A stretch of 64,000 nt of DNA from QIAW01 sp035487295 (lineage in GTDB: Bacteria; Acidobacteriota; Terriglobia; Terriglobales; Acidobacteriaceae). The stretch lies in contig DATHMH010000042.1 in assembly GCA_035487295.1 (NCBI GenBank), forward strand, positions 124,001 to 188,000, written 5' to 3'. The position numbers and the translations under genes were made by a program. The notes under the pieces are model-generated. The model worked only from the letters and a program-made list of their open reading frames with translations, did no database searches and had not been told where the DNA came from. Shown here piece by piece: positions 16,233-27,606 of this stretch (positions are counted from its first letter, which is position 1; every line of letters starts with the position of its first letter).

Positions 16233-16769
16233 CCCATTAGTTCTACAGAGATATTGCGCCCGAGCGATACAAACCTCGGCCCTCCGCGTCAGGTCGGGCC
16301 TGATCCTAAAGATGGCGTACCAACTGCTCTATCGAGTCCGGATGTAATTAGGCGAAGCGTAATGCTAAGGATCACGGTTGTCGAATCATCACAGAGTGCG
16401 GTAACACTTCGGGTGGAAGGCCGGATAACGGGACCCTGGGTCGAGGAGCTTCGCACGGCATGCGATGTGCATTCGTTCCCCGATGATGTTCAGTTATCCC
16501 TCGAACTCGCAGACATCTCGTTCGCTGACGCCGCGGGAATCGCTCTCCTCATAGAACTGCGAGACCGCGGGGTCGGATTTATCCGCATTACGCCGTTTTT
16601 GTCCGAACAGCTCAGAGAGGGACAATCTTATCTTGAATTCTAGGGCCACAGGCGGGTACATGCCGAAACCGGAAAGGACTGTCTCTCTCCGAACTTCGGC
16701 CCATCTTAGACGGGAAGGGGTATTCAATGCCGAAGCAATCTATGTGTAGGGACCGGTTAGTGCCGGCTG
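16192..16769 (+). repeat. Direct duplication, copy B
   Basis: Second copy of the 0.58-kb segment; see copy A at 14986-15567. It contains the sigma gene's last codons, the intact STAS gene and the first codons of the histidine kinase. Confidence 0.92.
16362..16643 (+). CDS. STAS-domain protein
   Basis: 93 residues from ATG 16362 (frame open from 16254). A full STAS fold: TVVESSQSAVTLRVEGRIT, LELADISFADAAGIALLIEL, GVGFIRITPFLSEQL. The position of the phosphorylatable Ser in SpoIIAA-type anti-anti-sigma factors (DSSG) is DAAG here, so regulation by serine phosphorylation is unlikely. Placed between an ECF sigma factor and a soluble histidine kinase, it could act as a protein-binding switch (inference). 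Confidence 0.8.
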   Translation: MLRITVVESSQSAVTLRVEGRITGPWVEELRTACDVHSFPDDVQLSLELADISFADAAGIALLIELRDRGVGFIRITPFLSEQLREGQSYLEF

Positions 16770-17500
16770 GGTCTTTGCGGAACGTTCAGATAAATGCTCC
16801 AATTCCGGAGCCGGAATCCGGAGTTAGCAGGATGGTCTCCCTCATCTGTCACGATCTTCGCCTTCCTTTGACCGCCATCCTGGCAAATGCAGAATTTCTC
16901 ACTCAGTCCGATAGCAGAGAGACAGAAAGAAACGAGCTTTACCAGGAAATTCGTTGGTCCGTCGAGCGAATGAATGAACTGATCACTTCGTTGTTTGAGT
17001 GCGCAAACGATCGCGACACTTTTCGGCCAGCTCTCCGAAACATCGTTGACACAGTCGGGCGCGCGATCCGCCTGACAAGAGTGAGACAGGAATTCCGGCG
17101 TATTTCCATCAAGCATCATCATCGGGGCTCGGCTGTGGGCTGGTTTGATTCCAATCGTCTCGAGCGCATGATCGCCAATCTCGTCCTAAATGCCTGTGAG
17201 GCGGTTTCTTCGGACTCTGGGCAGATCGTCATAACCACGGCCGGAAATCAAGCTTACCTGCGAATTGACGTCTGGGATAACGGGATCGGAATTCCACCAG
17301 AGATCCAGAATTCCGTTTTTCAACCATTTGTGAGCTACGGAAAGGCCGAAGGCAGCGGACTGGGCCTCGCTATAGTGAAGAAGATTGTCGAGGAGCATGG
17401 AGGAGACATTTTTCTCGAGGGTAACAACGGGACCGGAACCTTATTCAAGATCACGATTCCCTTTGCGATTCCCAGCGGGGGCAATCTCGCACCTGTCTAG
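16727..17500 (+). CDS. Soluble histidine kinase
   Basis: 257 residues with no transmembrane helix or sensor domain. HisKA H-box ICHDLRLPL (His42), N-box NLVLNACEA (Asn155), G1 DNGIGI (Asp184) and G2 GSGLGLAI (about 209-216) are all intact, so it should be active. Its first 15 residues (MPKQSMCRDRLVPAG) are the duplicated leader shared with the ECF sigma factor at 15525. No response regulator is adjacent. Sensing may come through a partner such as the STAS protein or the PAS/GAF activator (inference). Confidence 0.88.
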   Translation: MPKQSMCRDRLVPAGSLRNVQINAPIPEPESGVSRMVSLICHDLRLPLTAILANAEFLTQSDSRETERNELYQEIRWSVERMNELITSLFECANDRDTFRPALRNIVDTVGRAIRLTRVRQEFRRISIKHHHRGSAVGWFDSNRLERMIANLVLNACEAVSSDSGQIVITTAGNQAYLRIDVWDNGIGIPPEIQNSVFQPFVSYGKAEGSGLGLAIVKKIVEEHGGDIFLEGNNGTGTLFKITIPFAIPSGGNLAPV

Positions 17501-17847
17501 CAAGGACGAGTGTTTGGACCACTCGCTCTCCTGTTAAGGGTACTCTAGGTTGATAAAGTTCGAACATCGTCTCTTTGGGGTTGAGAAATGCGAAAGTTCT
17601 AACATCGTCGCTCAGAGTGCGCCATTCTCCCGTTTTAGCTTTCAGCGCATTACAGCAAAAATCATCCTCATCTCCTGCACCGGACCAAAGAGAACGGCGC
17701 GAAGTAACTTTTTGTGCTGTAGATATCCCGTAAAAAAACTCCAATGTTTTCATCGAATATGACACTTCTTTACGAGAAGCGATTTCGTTGAAGCGGTAGT
17801 ACTGCTAGACTTTTCCGAATGCGATTACATGCAACTGGGGAGACGAG
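17501..17847. other. Intergenic region with dispersed repeat unit
   Basis: No gene. It holds dispersed repeat unit 2 (17557-17626). The rest is AT-richer sequence leading to the secreted hydrolase gene. Confidence 0.5.
17557..17626. repeat. Dispersed tRNA-tail repeat, unit 2 (diverged dimer)
   Basis: Two diverged copies of the core (AGTTCGAACATCGTC and AGTTCTAACATCGTC) then GTGCGCCATTCTCC. The minus-strand frame reads EWRTLSDDVRTFAFLNPKET, differing from unit 1 mostly by conservative changes. Confidence 0.7.
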
Positions 17848-19248
17848 ATGATTTTTCACCGACGCTATTTTCTTCTTTCGGCGGCATTACTTTTTCTTCT
17901 TTCCGGTGTAGTGTGGCCACAAAACGCCGCACAAGAGTATTGGGAAGGGAGCCGCACCCGTTTAGGGAAATCCCAGGCGTTCTCGCTCAGAGTGGAACAC
18001 TCGCAAGGCAAAGATAAGGCTGTTGTAGATTTTCCGCACTACGGAGCATTGGATGTTCCCGCGGCACAATTCGTCATGAAAGACGGCCGAATTCACTTTG
18101 AATTGGTTGGCGACAGTTCCAATGCGGTTTTTGATGGAGCGGTTGCCCCCAATTCCCTGGATGGAACCTGGAAAGAAGACGAACAAACCGGAGAGTTTCA
18201 CCTGCGGCGAGCGGCGCAGCCCGGTAGGCAGTGGAGAGAGGAGGAGATCTCCTTTCAGAACGGCGAGGTTCGCCTGGGAGGAACGCTGTTGCTTCCTAAC
18301 GGAGACGTCCGTTCGCCTGCCATCATTCTTGTTCATGGCGCAGGGCCGGAGCAACGCTACGTGGAGCGTTTTCTCGCGCAATTTTTTGTTGCGCATGGCC
18401 TAGCCGCGTTGATTTATGACAAGCGTGGTACGGGCGCTTCTACAGGCGATTGGAAACGTGCTTCTTTTGAGGACCTGGCCGCCGATGTGGTGGCGGCGGT
18501 GAACTACCTCAAAAACCGCAAGGAAGTGGATTCGGCCCACATCGGGCTCATGGGCCAGAGCCAAGGGGGCTGGATCGGCCCGATAGCCGCTAATCTTTCC
18601 AAGGACATCAGTTTTGTCATTGTGAAATCTGCCGCTCCGGTGACTCCCGAAGAGCAGGAGCTTGCACGTGTTGAGACTCAGATGCGTGCCGCCGGCAATT
18701 CAGAGGCAGAGATCCAACAGGCGCTCGCTCTGTATCAGCAAGTGATCGCCTACGCGCGCACTAGGCAGGGATGGGACAATCTTGCTGCTGCTTTGCAGGA
18801 TGCACAGCAAAAGAGCTGGTATTTCTTTGCCAAAAATATTCCAAAAGACTGGTGGTTTTTCGGGCACATCAAAATGACTTTCGCGCACGATCCCATACCC
18901 GTCTTGCGCGAAATGAGAGTACCAGTATTAATCATCATCGGCGGCAAGGATAGCTATGCACCGCCACCGCAAAAAACACTGGGCCGGCTGGTGGAGGCGC
19001 TCCAGGGCAGCGATAACTTGGCCGAGATCCACATATTTCCCAACGCAGGACACGCTCTGCGAGTTGAACCGGGTAAGAACGAACCGTGGGATTTTCCACA
19101 TTTTGCTCCAGGTTACCTCGAACTGCTTGCATCCTGGGTAAAACTGCAAACCGCTCCTCAAGCCCAGCTTTCCGCTACCGATGCCCCGGCTGCGACTGGG
19201 CCTCTCTTATCTCACTATCTAACCGTTCGGGAACTGGCAGAGTTCTGA
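17848..19248 (+). CDS. Secreted alpha/beta hydrolase
   Basis: 466 residues. Signal peptide (about 1-25), a beta-rich N-terminal domain of about 120 residues, then an alpha/beta hydrolase (about 140-430): oxyanion region ILVHGAGP, RGTGAS, nucleophile elbow GQSQGG, a later Asp in IIGGKDSY and His in NAGHAL complete a catalytic triad. Likely a periplasmic or extracellular esterase or peptidase; the substrate is unknown. The last residues (LAEF) and the stop codon lie inside dispersed repeat unit 3, so the repeat provides this gene's 3' end. Confidence 0.85.
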   Translation: MIFHRRYFLLSAALLFLLSGVVWPQNAAQEYWEGSRTRLGKSQAFSLRVEHSQGKDKAVVDFPHYGALDVPAAQFVMKDGRIHFELVGDSSNAVFDGAVAPNSLDGTWKEDEQTGEFHLRRAAQPGRQWREEEISFQNGEVRLGGTLLLPNGDVRSPAIILVHGAGPEQRYVERFLAQFFVAHGLAALIYDKRGTGASTGDWKRASFEDLAADVVAAVNYLKNRKEVDSAHIGLMGQSQGGWIGPIAANLSKDISFVIVKSAAPVTPEEQELARVETQMRAAGNSEAEIQQALALYQQVIAYARTRQGWDNLAAALQDAQQKSWYFFAKNIPKDWWFFGHIKMTFAHDPIPVLREMRVPVLIIIGGKDSYAPPPQKTLGRLVEALQGSDNLAEIHIFPNAGHALRVEPGKNEPWDFPHFAPGYLELLASWVKLQTAPQAQLSATDAPAATGPLLSHYLTVRELAEF

Positions 19249-19270
19249 AATCGTCGCCCAGGGCGCGCCA
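19238..19270. repeat. Dispersed tRNA-tail repeat, unit 3
   Basis: CAGAGTTCTGAAATCGTCGC then CCAGGGCGCGCCATT. A single-core copy that overlaps the last codons and stop (19246-19248) of the hydrolase gene. Confidence 0.8.
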
Positions 19271-19454
19271 TTTCCAGCCAACGCGATGGCGGCAACCGCT
19301 TGATTCCGGATGACAAATAAAATTTCGATGAGCCACAGGTCCGAACTCCGCTTTGCCGCGTCGCTGCCGTCCCTTGCCATTGCTCCTCGCCGCTCACATA
19401 ACCCTCGCTATCAGTCCCACCTTGTTGGTCTGGCGACATCTGCTTCAGCCCTTC

Positions 19455-19490
19455 AAAAAGACGGGTGCGGGAGAGTGATCTCCCGCACCC
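19455..19490 (-). terminator. Intrinsic terminator of the exoprotein gene
   Basis: A perfect 12-bp stem, GGGTGCGGGAGA (19463-19474) and TCTCCCGCACCC (19479-19490), with a 4-base loop. On the minus strand it is followed by CGTCTTTTTG. It lies just past the stop of the 1150-residue exoprotein gene. Confidence 0.85.
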
Positions 19491-19508
19491 ATCAAAGACA
19501 CGAAAATA

Positions 19509-22961
<3,453 letters not shown>

Positions 22962-23329
22962 CGGAGATCCTCTGAACAGCAGTTGTTGTTAACTCGATCG
23001 TGACATGAATGTGTTACCATTTGCCTCGGCACGGTTACATTATCGATTTTCTAAAGGCTTTTTGCGAAGCCGCGATATTTAGCCACGGTTGCCGGTGGAT
23101 GTCAAGAGAATATTTGTAAAAGCCGGAGGAAATTCCGTTTCAGGAACGGTCGAGGGCCAAACGCCATGCCGTTTTAGCCGCTATTTCTCACGACACAGCC
23201 AGAATCGGGGACATCACCAAATTAAGCCAAGAGGTGGCTGCTTGGAATGAAGAGGCCAATTGACCGCTTTTCAACCATACCTGGAACTTCCAGGATATGA
23301 GCGATAAACTAGCCTCACTAGGAGATATT
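22962..23329. other. Intergenic region between divergent genes
   Basis: A 368-base gap carrying the promoters of the exoprotein (minus) and the DsbA-like gene (plus). It contains the left copy of a 40-bp direct repeat (23138-23177). No defined promoter could be placed with confidence. Confidence 0.4.
23138..23177. repeat. 40-bp direct repeat, left copy
   Basis: Differs at one base from 24305-24344; core CAGGAACGGTCGAGGGCC. The pair encloses only the DsbA-like gene. Confidence 0.85.
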
Positions 23330-24271
23330 ATGCGCATTTTCACTCCGGGGTTCAGGCGCTGCGCCAAACCCATCCTTCGCCCTTTGCTGGCCGGAACCAT
23401 GGCCGCTTTTTTGTGTACCGCCGCAGTAAGAGCGCAGCAACCCGCACCGCAGCAGGGTGAAGACCCCGTTGCCATGAAAAACGATATTCAGCAATTAAAG
23501 GCGCAACAGCAGCAAATACTGGACCGGCTCGACGAACTGAAAAAGCTTTTAAATTCCAGGCGAGGTGACAATGCCCAGCCGGAAATCAAAGTTCCCGACA
23601 CGATCAGCGTCGATGGCGAACTCTTCAGGGGCGATGCGACGGCCCCAGTGGCCATTATCGAGTATGGAGATATCGAGTGCCCCTTCTGCCGGTACTTCAA
23701 ACAGAGCGTTTATCCGCAGATGTTTGACGAATACATCAAGACCGGCAAGGCGCGTTTCTATTACCGCGATTTGCCTTTGCCTATCCACGAACACGCCATG
23801 CCCGCAGCTCGGGCCGAGCACTGCGCCGGGGAGCAGGGAAAATTCTGGGAGATGCACGACTCCCTCTTTACTGAAAAGCCGGAAGCCATAGGTCCAGGCC
23901 CAGGCGGCAGAGATCGAACCCTGACCCAGGACTCTATCGATCAACGCGCGGCAGCACTGGGGCTGGACACCGCCAAGCTGGACGCTTGCATGGCGAGCAC
24001 CCGCTTTGCCGACCTGATCCAGCGGAGTTCCGATGAGGCGGCAAAGATGAATATCGAAGGCACGCCGACCTTCCTGATCGGGACAATCGGCGCGAACGGC
24101 AACATCGTGAAGGTGAACAAGCCAGTTGTCGGGGCACTACCCTTCACGGCCTTCAAAGCCGTGATCGACCCGCTGCTCGTGCCCGCGCCAGCCACTGACG
24201 CGCAGGCAGGCCAGACGATGGAAAAGCTGCAGCTTGATGGTGCTGCTAACCACACTGTAGCCAACCACTGA
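23330..24271 (+). CDS. DsbA-family thiol-disulfide oxidoreductase
   Basis: About 313 residues from ATG 23330 (GGAG 10 bases upstream); the frame is open from 23297. Signal peptide (about 1-35), a helical Gln-rich linker, then a DsbA/thioredoxin fold (about 85-280) with the active site CPFC (Cys117, Cys120) and a cis-Pro loop in GTPTFLIG. It probably acts in periplasmic disulfide formation or isomerisation, which could serve the Cys-rich thaumatin domain of the neighbouring exoprotein (inference). The gene is bracketed by 40-bp direct repeats. Confidence 0.88.
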   Translation: MRIFTPGFRRCAKPILRPLLAGTMAAFLCTAAVRAQQPAPQQGEDPVAMKNDIQQLKAQQQQILDRLDELKKLLNSRRGDNAQPEIKVPDTISVDGELFRGDATAPVAIIEYGDIECPFCRYFKQSVYPQMFDEYIKTGKARFYYRDLPLPIHEHAMPAARAEHCAGEQGKFWEMHDSLFTEKPEAIGPGPGGRDRTLTQDSIDQRAAALGLDTAKLDACMASTRFADLIQRSSDEAAKMNIEGTPTFLIGTIGANGNIVKVNKPVVGALPFTAFKAVIDPLLVPAPATDAQAGQTMEKLQLDGAANHTVANH

Positions 24272-24304
24272 GGAAGCTTTGCACAGGTTCTATACGAAAT
24301 ACCA

Positions 24305-24344
24305 TTTCAGGAACGGTCGAGGGCCAAACGCCACGCCGTTTTAG
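24305..24344. repeat. 40-bp direct repeat, right copy
   Basis: Partner of 23138-23177 (one mismatch). It ends 4 bases before the stop of the GPH symporter gene. Confidence 0.85.
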
Positions 24345-24348
24345 GCGA

Positions 24349-25773
24349 TCAATGCTGCTCTCCCTTGCGCTGCTTCAGCTCGCGTTCGATTTTTTCCATG
24401 AAGGAGTCGTCGAGTTTGTAGAAAAGAACAGCGGCTGCAGAAAGAAAACCGGCCGCGGCGGGCATGAAGGTCATCATGCAGCGAACCCCGGTCTGCACCT
24501 GGTTCGTCTGGGCGATATTGGCGCGGAAGCCAAAATAGGCAAGCAGCCATCCGGCGAGCGTGCCGCCGATGGCCCAGCCCAGCTTCTGGGAGAACGACGC
24601 TGCGGAGAAGACCAATCCAGTCGCTCTTCGGCCCGTCTTCCACTCCGAGTGGTCAGCCGTATCTGCGTAGAAGGCCCAAAGCAGGGGTGAGGTGGGAGCA
24701 AACAACGTTGAAATCAGCAGATGAGTAACGAAGATCAGAATGATCTGCTCGCGAGGGATGAAATAAAACAGCGCCGTGAGCACGCTGGCGGTAGTCATAA
24801 GTAGCATGTAAGCCCGCCGCTTACCTCCCAACCATCGCGTCAAAGGGCGAGCCATGGCCGCGCCTACAATGACCCCGACAGTCCCGAGCGCCATGAAGGG
24901 TGAAGCCAGACTGCCACTATCGAAGCTGTAGCTGAAGCTGTGTCCCGCGATCTGCGCCTGGAAATGATAGCTGCCAACGTAATACTTGAAGTAGTAGAGA
25001 ATTGCGCTCAAGCGTAGCGAGTCATAACACAGGGCAAACAGGCCGATGAAGCAGGTCATGATCCAGGGAACGTTTCGCACCAGGTCTTTGAGGTCGTCTC
25101 TGATGGCGCTGGCCCTTTGCTGCGCCGGCTGCACCCGCTCGCGCGTGGCGGCGAAGGCGATCAGGAACAGGGCAATAGCCATGATGCCAAAAACCACCAT
25201 GGCCATCTGAAATCCCTTTTGATCGTTGCCGTGGCCGAAGAACTTCACCATGGGGAGCGTGAGGCCCTGCACCATAAACATGCCGCCATAGGCAAGCACA
25301 AAGCGGTAGCTGGAGACGCTGGTGCGCTCCAGAGAGTTGGGTGAAATCACGCCCATTAGCGCCGAGTAGGGTATGTTGATGAAGGTGTAGGCAATCATGA
25401 TCAAGCTGTAGCTAACGTAGGCATAAACGAGTTTGCCGGATGTGCTCAAACCTGGCGTCGTGAACATGAGCACACCCATCGCGGCCAAAGGCGGTGCTCC
25501 CCACAGCAGATAAGGACGGTAATGGCCCCAGCGAGTGTGGGTACGATCAGCCATGACTCCCACTAAGGGATCGATTCCCGTGTCCCAAGTGCGGACCACG
25601 AGAAACATCGTGCCGGCGGCGGCAGCGCTGATGCCGAAGACGTCGGTGTAAAAGAACAGCAGAAAGTTCAGGAACATCTGCCAGTAGAAGTTCGAGGCGG
25701 TGTCGCCCAGTCCGTAAGCGACTTTTTCTTTGAACGAGAGCCTCTCGGCCGCCGGCTGCGCCTCGATGTTCAT
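24349..25773 (-). CDS. GPH-family sugar:cation symporter (MelB-like)
   Basis: About 474 residues from ATG 25773, which has a GAGG site upstream; the open frame extends to 25905. Twelve hydrophobic segments and the family signature near residues 70-88 (DPLVGVMADRTHTRWGHYRP) identify a glycoside-pentoside-hexuronide:cation symporter. Likely imports an oligosaccharide or glycoside with Na+ or H+. A LacI-type regulator gene lies just upstream on the same strand (242-base gap), which fits sugar-controlled expression; the substrate is unknown. Confidence 0.9.
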   Translation of the reverse strand: MNIEAQPAAERLSFKEKVAYGLGDTASNFYWQMFLNFLLFFYTDVFGISAAAAGTMFLVVRTWDTGIDPLVGVMADRTHTRWGHYRPYLLWGAPPLAAMGVLMFTTPGLSTSGKLVYAYVSYSLIMIAYTFINIPYSALMGVISPNSLERTSVSSYRFVLAYGGMFMVQGLTLPMVKFFGHGNDQKGFQMAMVVFGIMAIALFLIAFAATRERVQPAQQRASAIRDDLKDLVRNVPWIMTCFIGLFALCYDSLRLSAILYYFKYYVGSYHFQAQIAGHSFSYSFDSGSLASPFMALGTVGVIVGAAMARPLTRWLGGKRRAYMLLMTTASVLTALFYFIPREQIILIFVTHLLISTLFAPTSPLLWAFYADTADHSEWKTGRRATGLVFSAASFSQKLGWAIGGTLAGWLLAYFGFRANIAQTNQVQTGVRCMMTFMPAAAGFLSAAAVLFYKLDDSFMEKIERELKQRKGEQH

Positions 25774-26015
25774 TTCAAAACCTCGAATGTCATGATGCAA
25801 CGATTTGGATCCAACTTCCGCGAACTCCGTCGACCGCACCGCGCTGTAGGAGAGAAATTCTTCTGAAGTGTCGCCTCGCTTGGGGCTCGCGTTCTTTTCC
25901 AGCACCCCCAGGGCTTTCCGCCCTTGGGCTGCCTATGGCGCTGGTGTGTCGTCTTGCCATCGTTATCGCGCACCTCAAAAATAATCAGGCTAGATTAGAT
26001 AATGGAAGCCGTTCC

Positions 26016-27065
26016 TTAGCCGACAGGTGGCCGGGCCTTGGCGGTTGATTCGCGCACGATCAATGACGGTTCGGTGGCGATCTGGTCGGGATACTCTTTG
26101 CGGCCTTCCACTCGCTCCACAAGGGTTTGTGCGGCAATTTCTCCCATCTTGCGCAACGGCTGGCGAACGGTGGTAATGCTGGGAAGATGATAGGCGGCGT
26201 CGCGAATGTCGTCAAAACCAACGACCGAAATATCTTCCGGTACCCGCAGACCCGCCTCGCGAATAGCGCGGATGGCCCCAATCGCAGAGATATCGTTATA
26301 GGCGAACAGGGCGGTGAATTTGCGCCCTTGCGAAAGTAAGTTCTTGACCAACTGGTACCCTTCCTGGGGCGAGGGCTCGCCAGACTCAAGTTGCGGCGCG
26401 AGTTCGGTCCGGATTCTCAGCTTTAACTTTTGCGCCACATCGCAGATGGATTGCCAGCGGTCCTTGGAGTCGGAGCTGAAGGTTTGTCCACGAAGGAAGG
26501 CAATGTCGCGATGTCCCAGCTCGAACAGATGATGCAAGGCCAGGTGCGCTGCCCGGTCGTGATCGAGGACGATATTGGTAACGCCTTTCACGCGGCGATG
26601 TCCGGCGACAGCAACCGCGGGTATGGGCAAAATCTCTTTGAGGGTCGTATCCACGGTAATAAGGCCTTCCACTCCCCGTGCCAGCAGGATGCCGAGGTAC
26701 TGCTGCAGCCAGTGGGGATCGTGACGGTGGGCCACAGTCAGGAAAAAGTACTTGTGCTGGCTGAGAAAGGCTTCGATGCCGCTGATCACCATGCCGCCAT
26801 AGGCGTCGCCGATTTCTTCCGTAACCACACCGATGGTAAAGGTCCGCTTGCTGCGTAAGGTGCGGGCAAAGAAGTTGGGGCGGTAGTTCAGCTCCCGCGC
26901 GGCAGCAAAGATGCGCTCTTTGGTGTGCTGCGGGATGGTCTTGGCTGAGGGCGAGTCGTTGAGAACGGCCGATACCGTTCCTTTGGTCAAGCCCACATGC
27001 TGGGCCAACTCTTGGAGCGAAATGGTTCCGTTGGAAAGGCTGCTGCGTTGCTTGCTCTTTTTCAT
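26016..27065 (-). CDS. LacI-family transcriptional regulator
   Basis: 349 residues: an N-terminal HTH (about 15-65, ISLQELAQHVGLTKGTVSAVLN with the hinge helix RPNFFARTLRS) and a periplasmic-binding-protein-like effector domain (about 75-340). Likely represses the sugar symporter gene downstream and perhaps the secreted-protein gene upstream; LacI-type sites (TGAAACGTTTTCA) occur in the divergent spacer. The effector is probably a sugar (inference). Confidence 0.92.
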   Translation of the reverse strand: MKKSKQRSSLSNGTISLQELAQHVGLTKGTVSAVLNDSPSAKTIPQHTKERIFAAARELNYRPNFFARTLRSKRTFTIGVVTEEIGDAYGGMVISGIEAFLSQHKYFFLTVAHRHDPHWLQQYLGILLARGVEGLITVDTTLKEILPIPAVAVAGHRRVKGVTNIVLDHDRAAHLALHHLFELGHRDIAFLRGQTFSSDSKDRWQSICDVAQKLKLRIRTELAPQLESGEPSPQEGYQLVKNLLSQGRKFTALFAYNDISAIGAIRAIREAGLRVPEDISVVGFDDIRDAAYHLPSITTVRQPLRKMGEIAAQTLVERVEGRKEYPDQIATEPSLIVRESTAKARPPVG

Positions 27066-27486
27066 GTGCTGAAACTAGCTGATTCTACATAAAAACAGAA
27101 TTGGAGCCTAAGAGCAAGCTGCCTAAAATGAATTAGTAGGCGGTACGTAAAACACAGGTCTTGCTGGGCGGCCGGAACTCTTTTTTAACGGGTTATCAAA
27201 ACGTTCAGATATCGCTCACGCTCTTCCATTGCTCCCCCGTTAAACCAGCGGCAATCGTGATAGCCGGGGCTAATGATGTTTCCTAGAGAGGAGCGTCACC
27301 GGGCCTATTGAACGATCCGGGACGCGTAACCGCATTTGCCATAACAAAAAACGCCGATTAATCGCCGATTGAAAGAAACGCAAGGCAGTGTGTATTTGCT
27401 TTGGTGCCTTCCCTGCTTGGGAATGCTAATCACACCGGGTACGCTTTGTCCGGCCTCAAAAAATCACACTTATCGCGGCTCTATTT

Positions 27487-27499
27487 TGAAACGTTTTCA
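27487..27499. promoter_or_regulatory. Candidate LacI-family operator
   Basis: TGAAACGTTTTCA has the central CG and TGAAA/TTTCA half-sites typical of LacI-family operators, one base shorter than the common 14-bp form. About 107 bases before the plus-strand gene start. Confidence 0.45.
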
Positions 27500-27531
27500 G
27501 AGAAATTTCACTTTACTTTTAAGACTCTCAA

Positions 27532-27547
27532 ATTCTGCCGGCAGAAT
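27532..27547. promoter_or_regulatory. 16-bp perfect palindrome, possible operator
   Basis: ATTCTGCCGGCAGAAT, about 60 bases before the ATG at 27607, in the place expected for a promoter-proximal operator. The binding protein is unknown. Confidence 0.4.
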
Positions 27548-27606
27548 GGTGGCGTTCTGTGGCGTGTCATCCATACAAGAGTCCCAGTTGACGAAAGGAG
27601 ACGACC

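Larger units (their letters stand above)
27066..27606. other. Divergent control region with operator-like palindromes
   Basis: A 541-base gap between the LacI-type gene (minus) and the CXXCH secreted protein (plus). Candidate sites: a LacI-type box at 27487-27499, a weaker one near 27196-27209 (TCAAAACGTTCAGA), and a perfect 16-bp palindrome at 27532-27547. No gene is seen. Confidence 0.5.
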
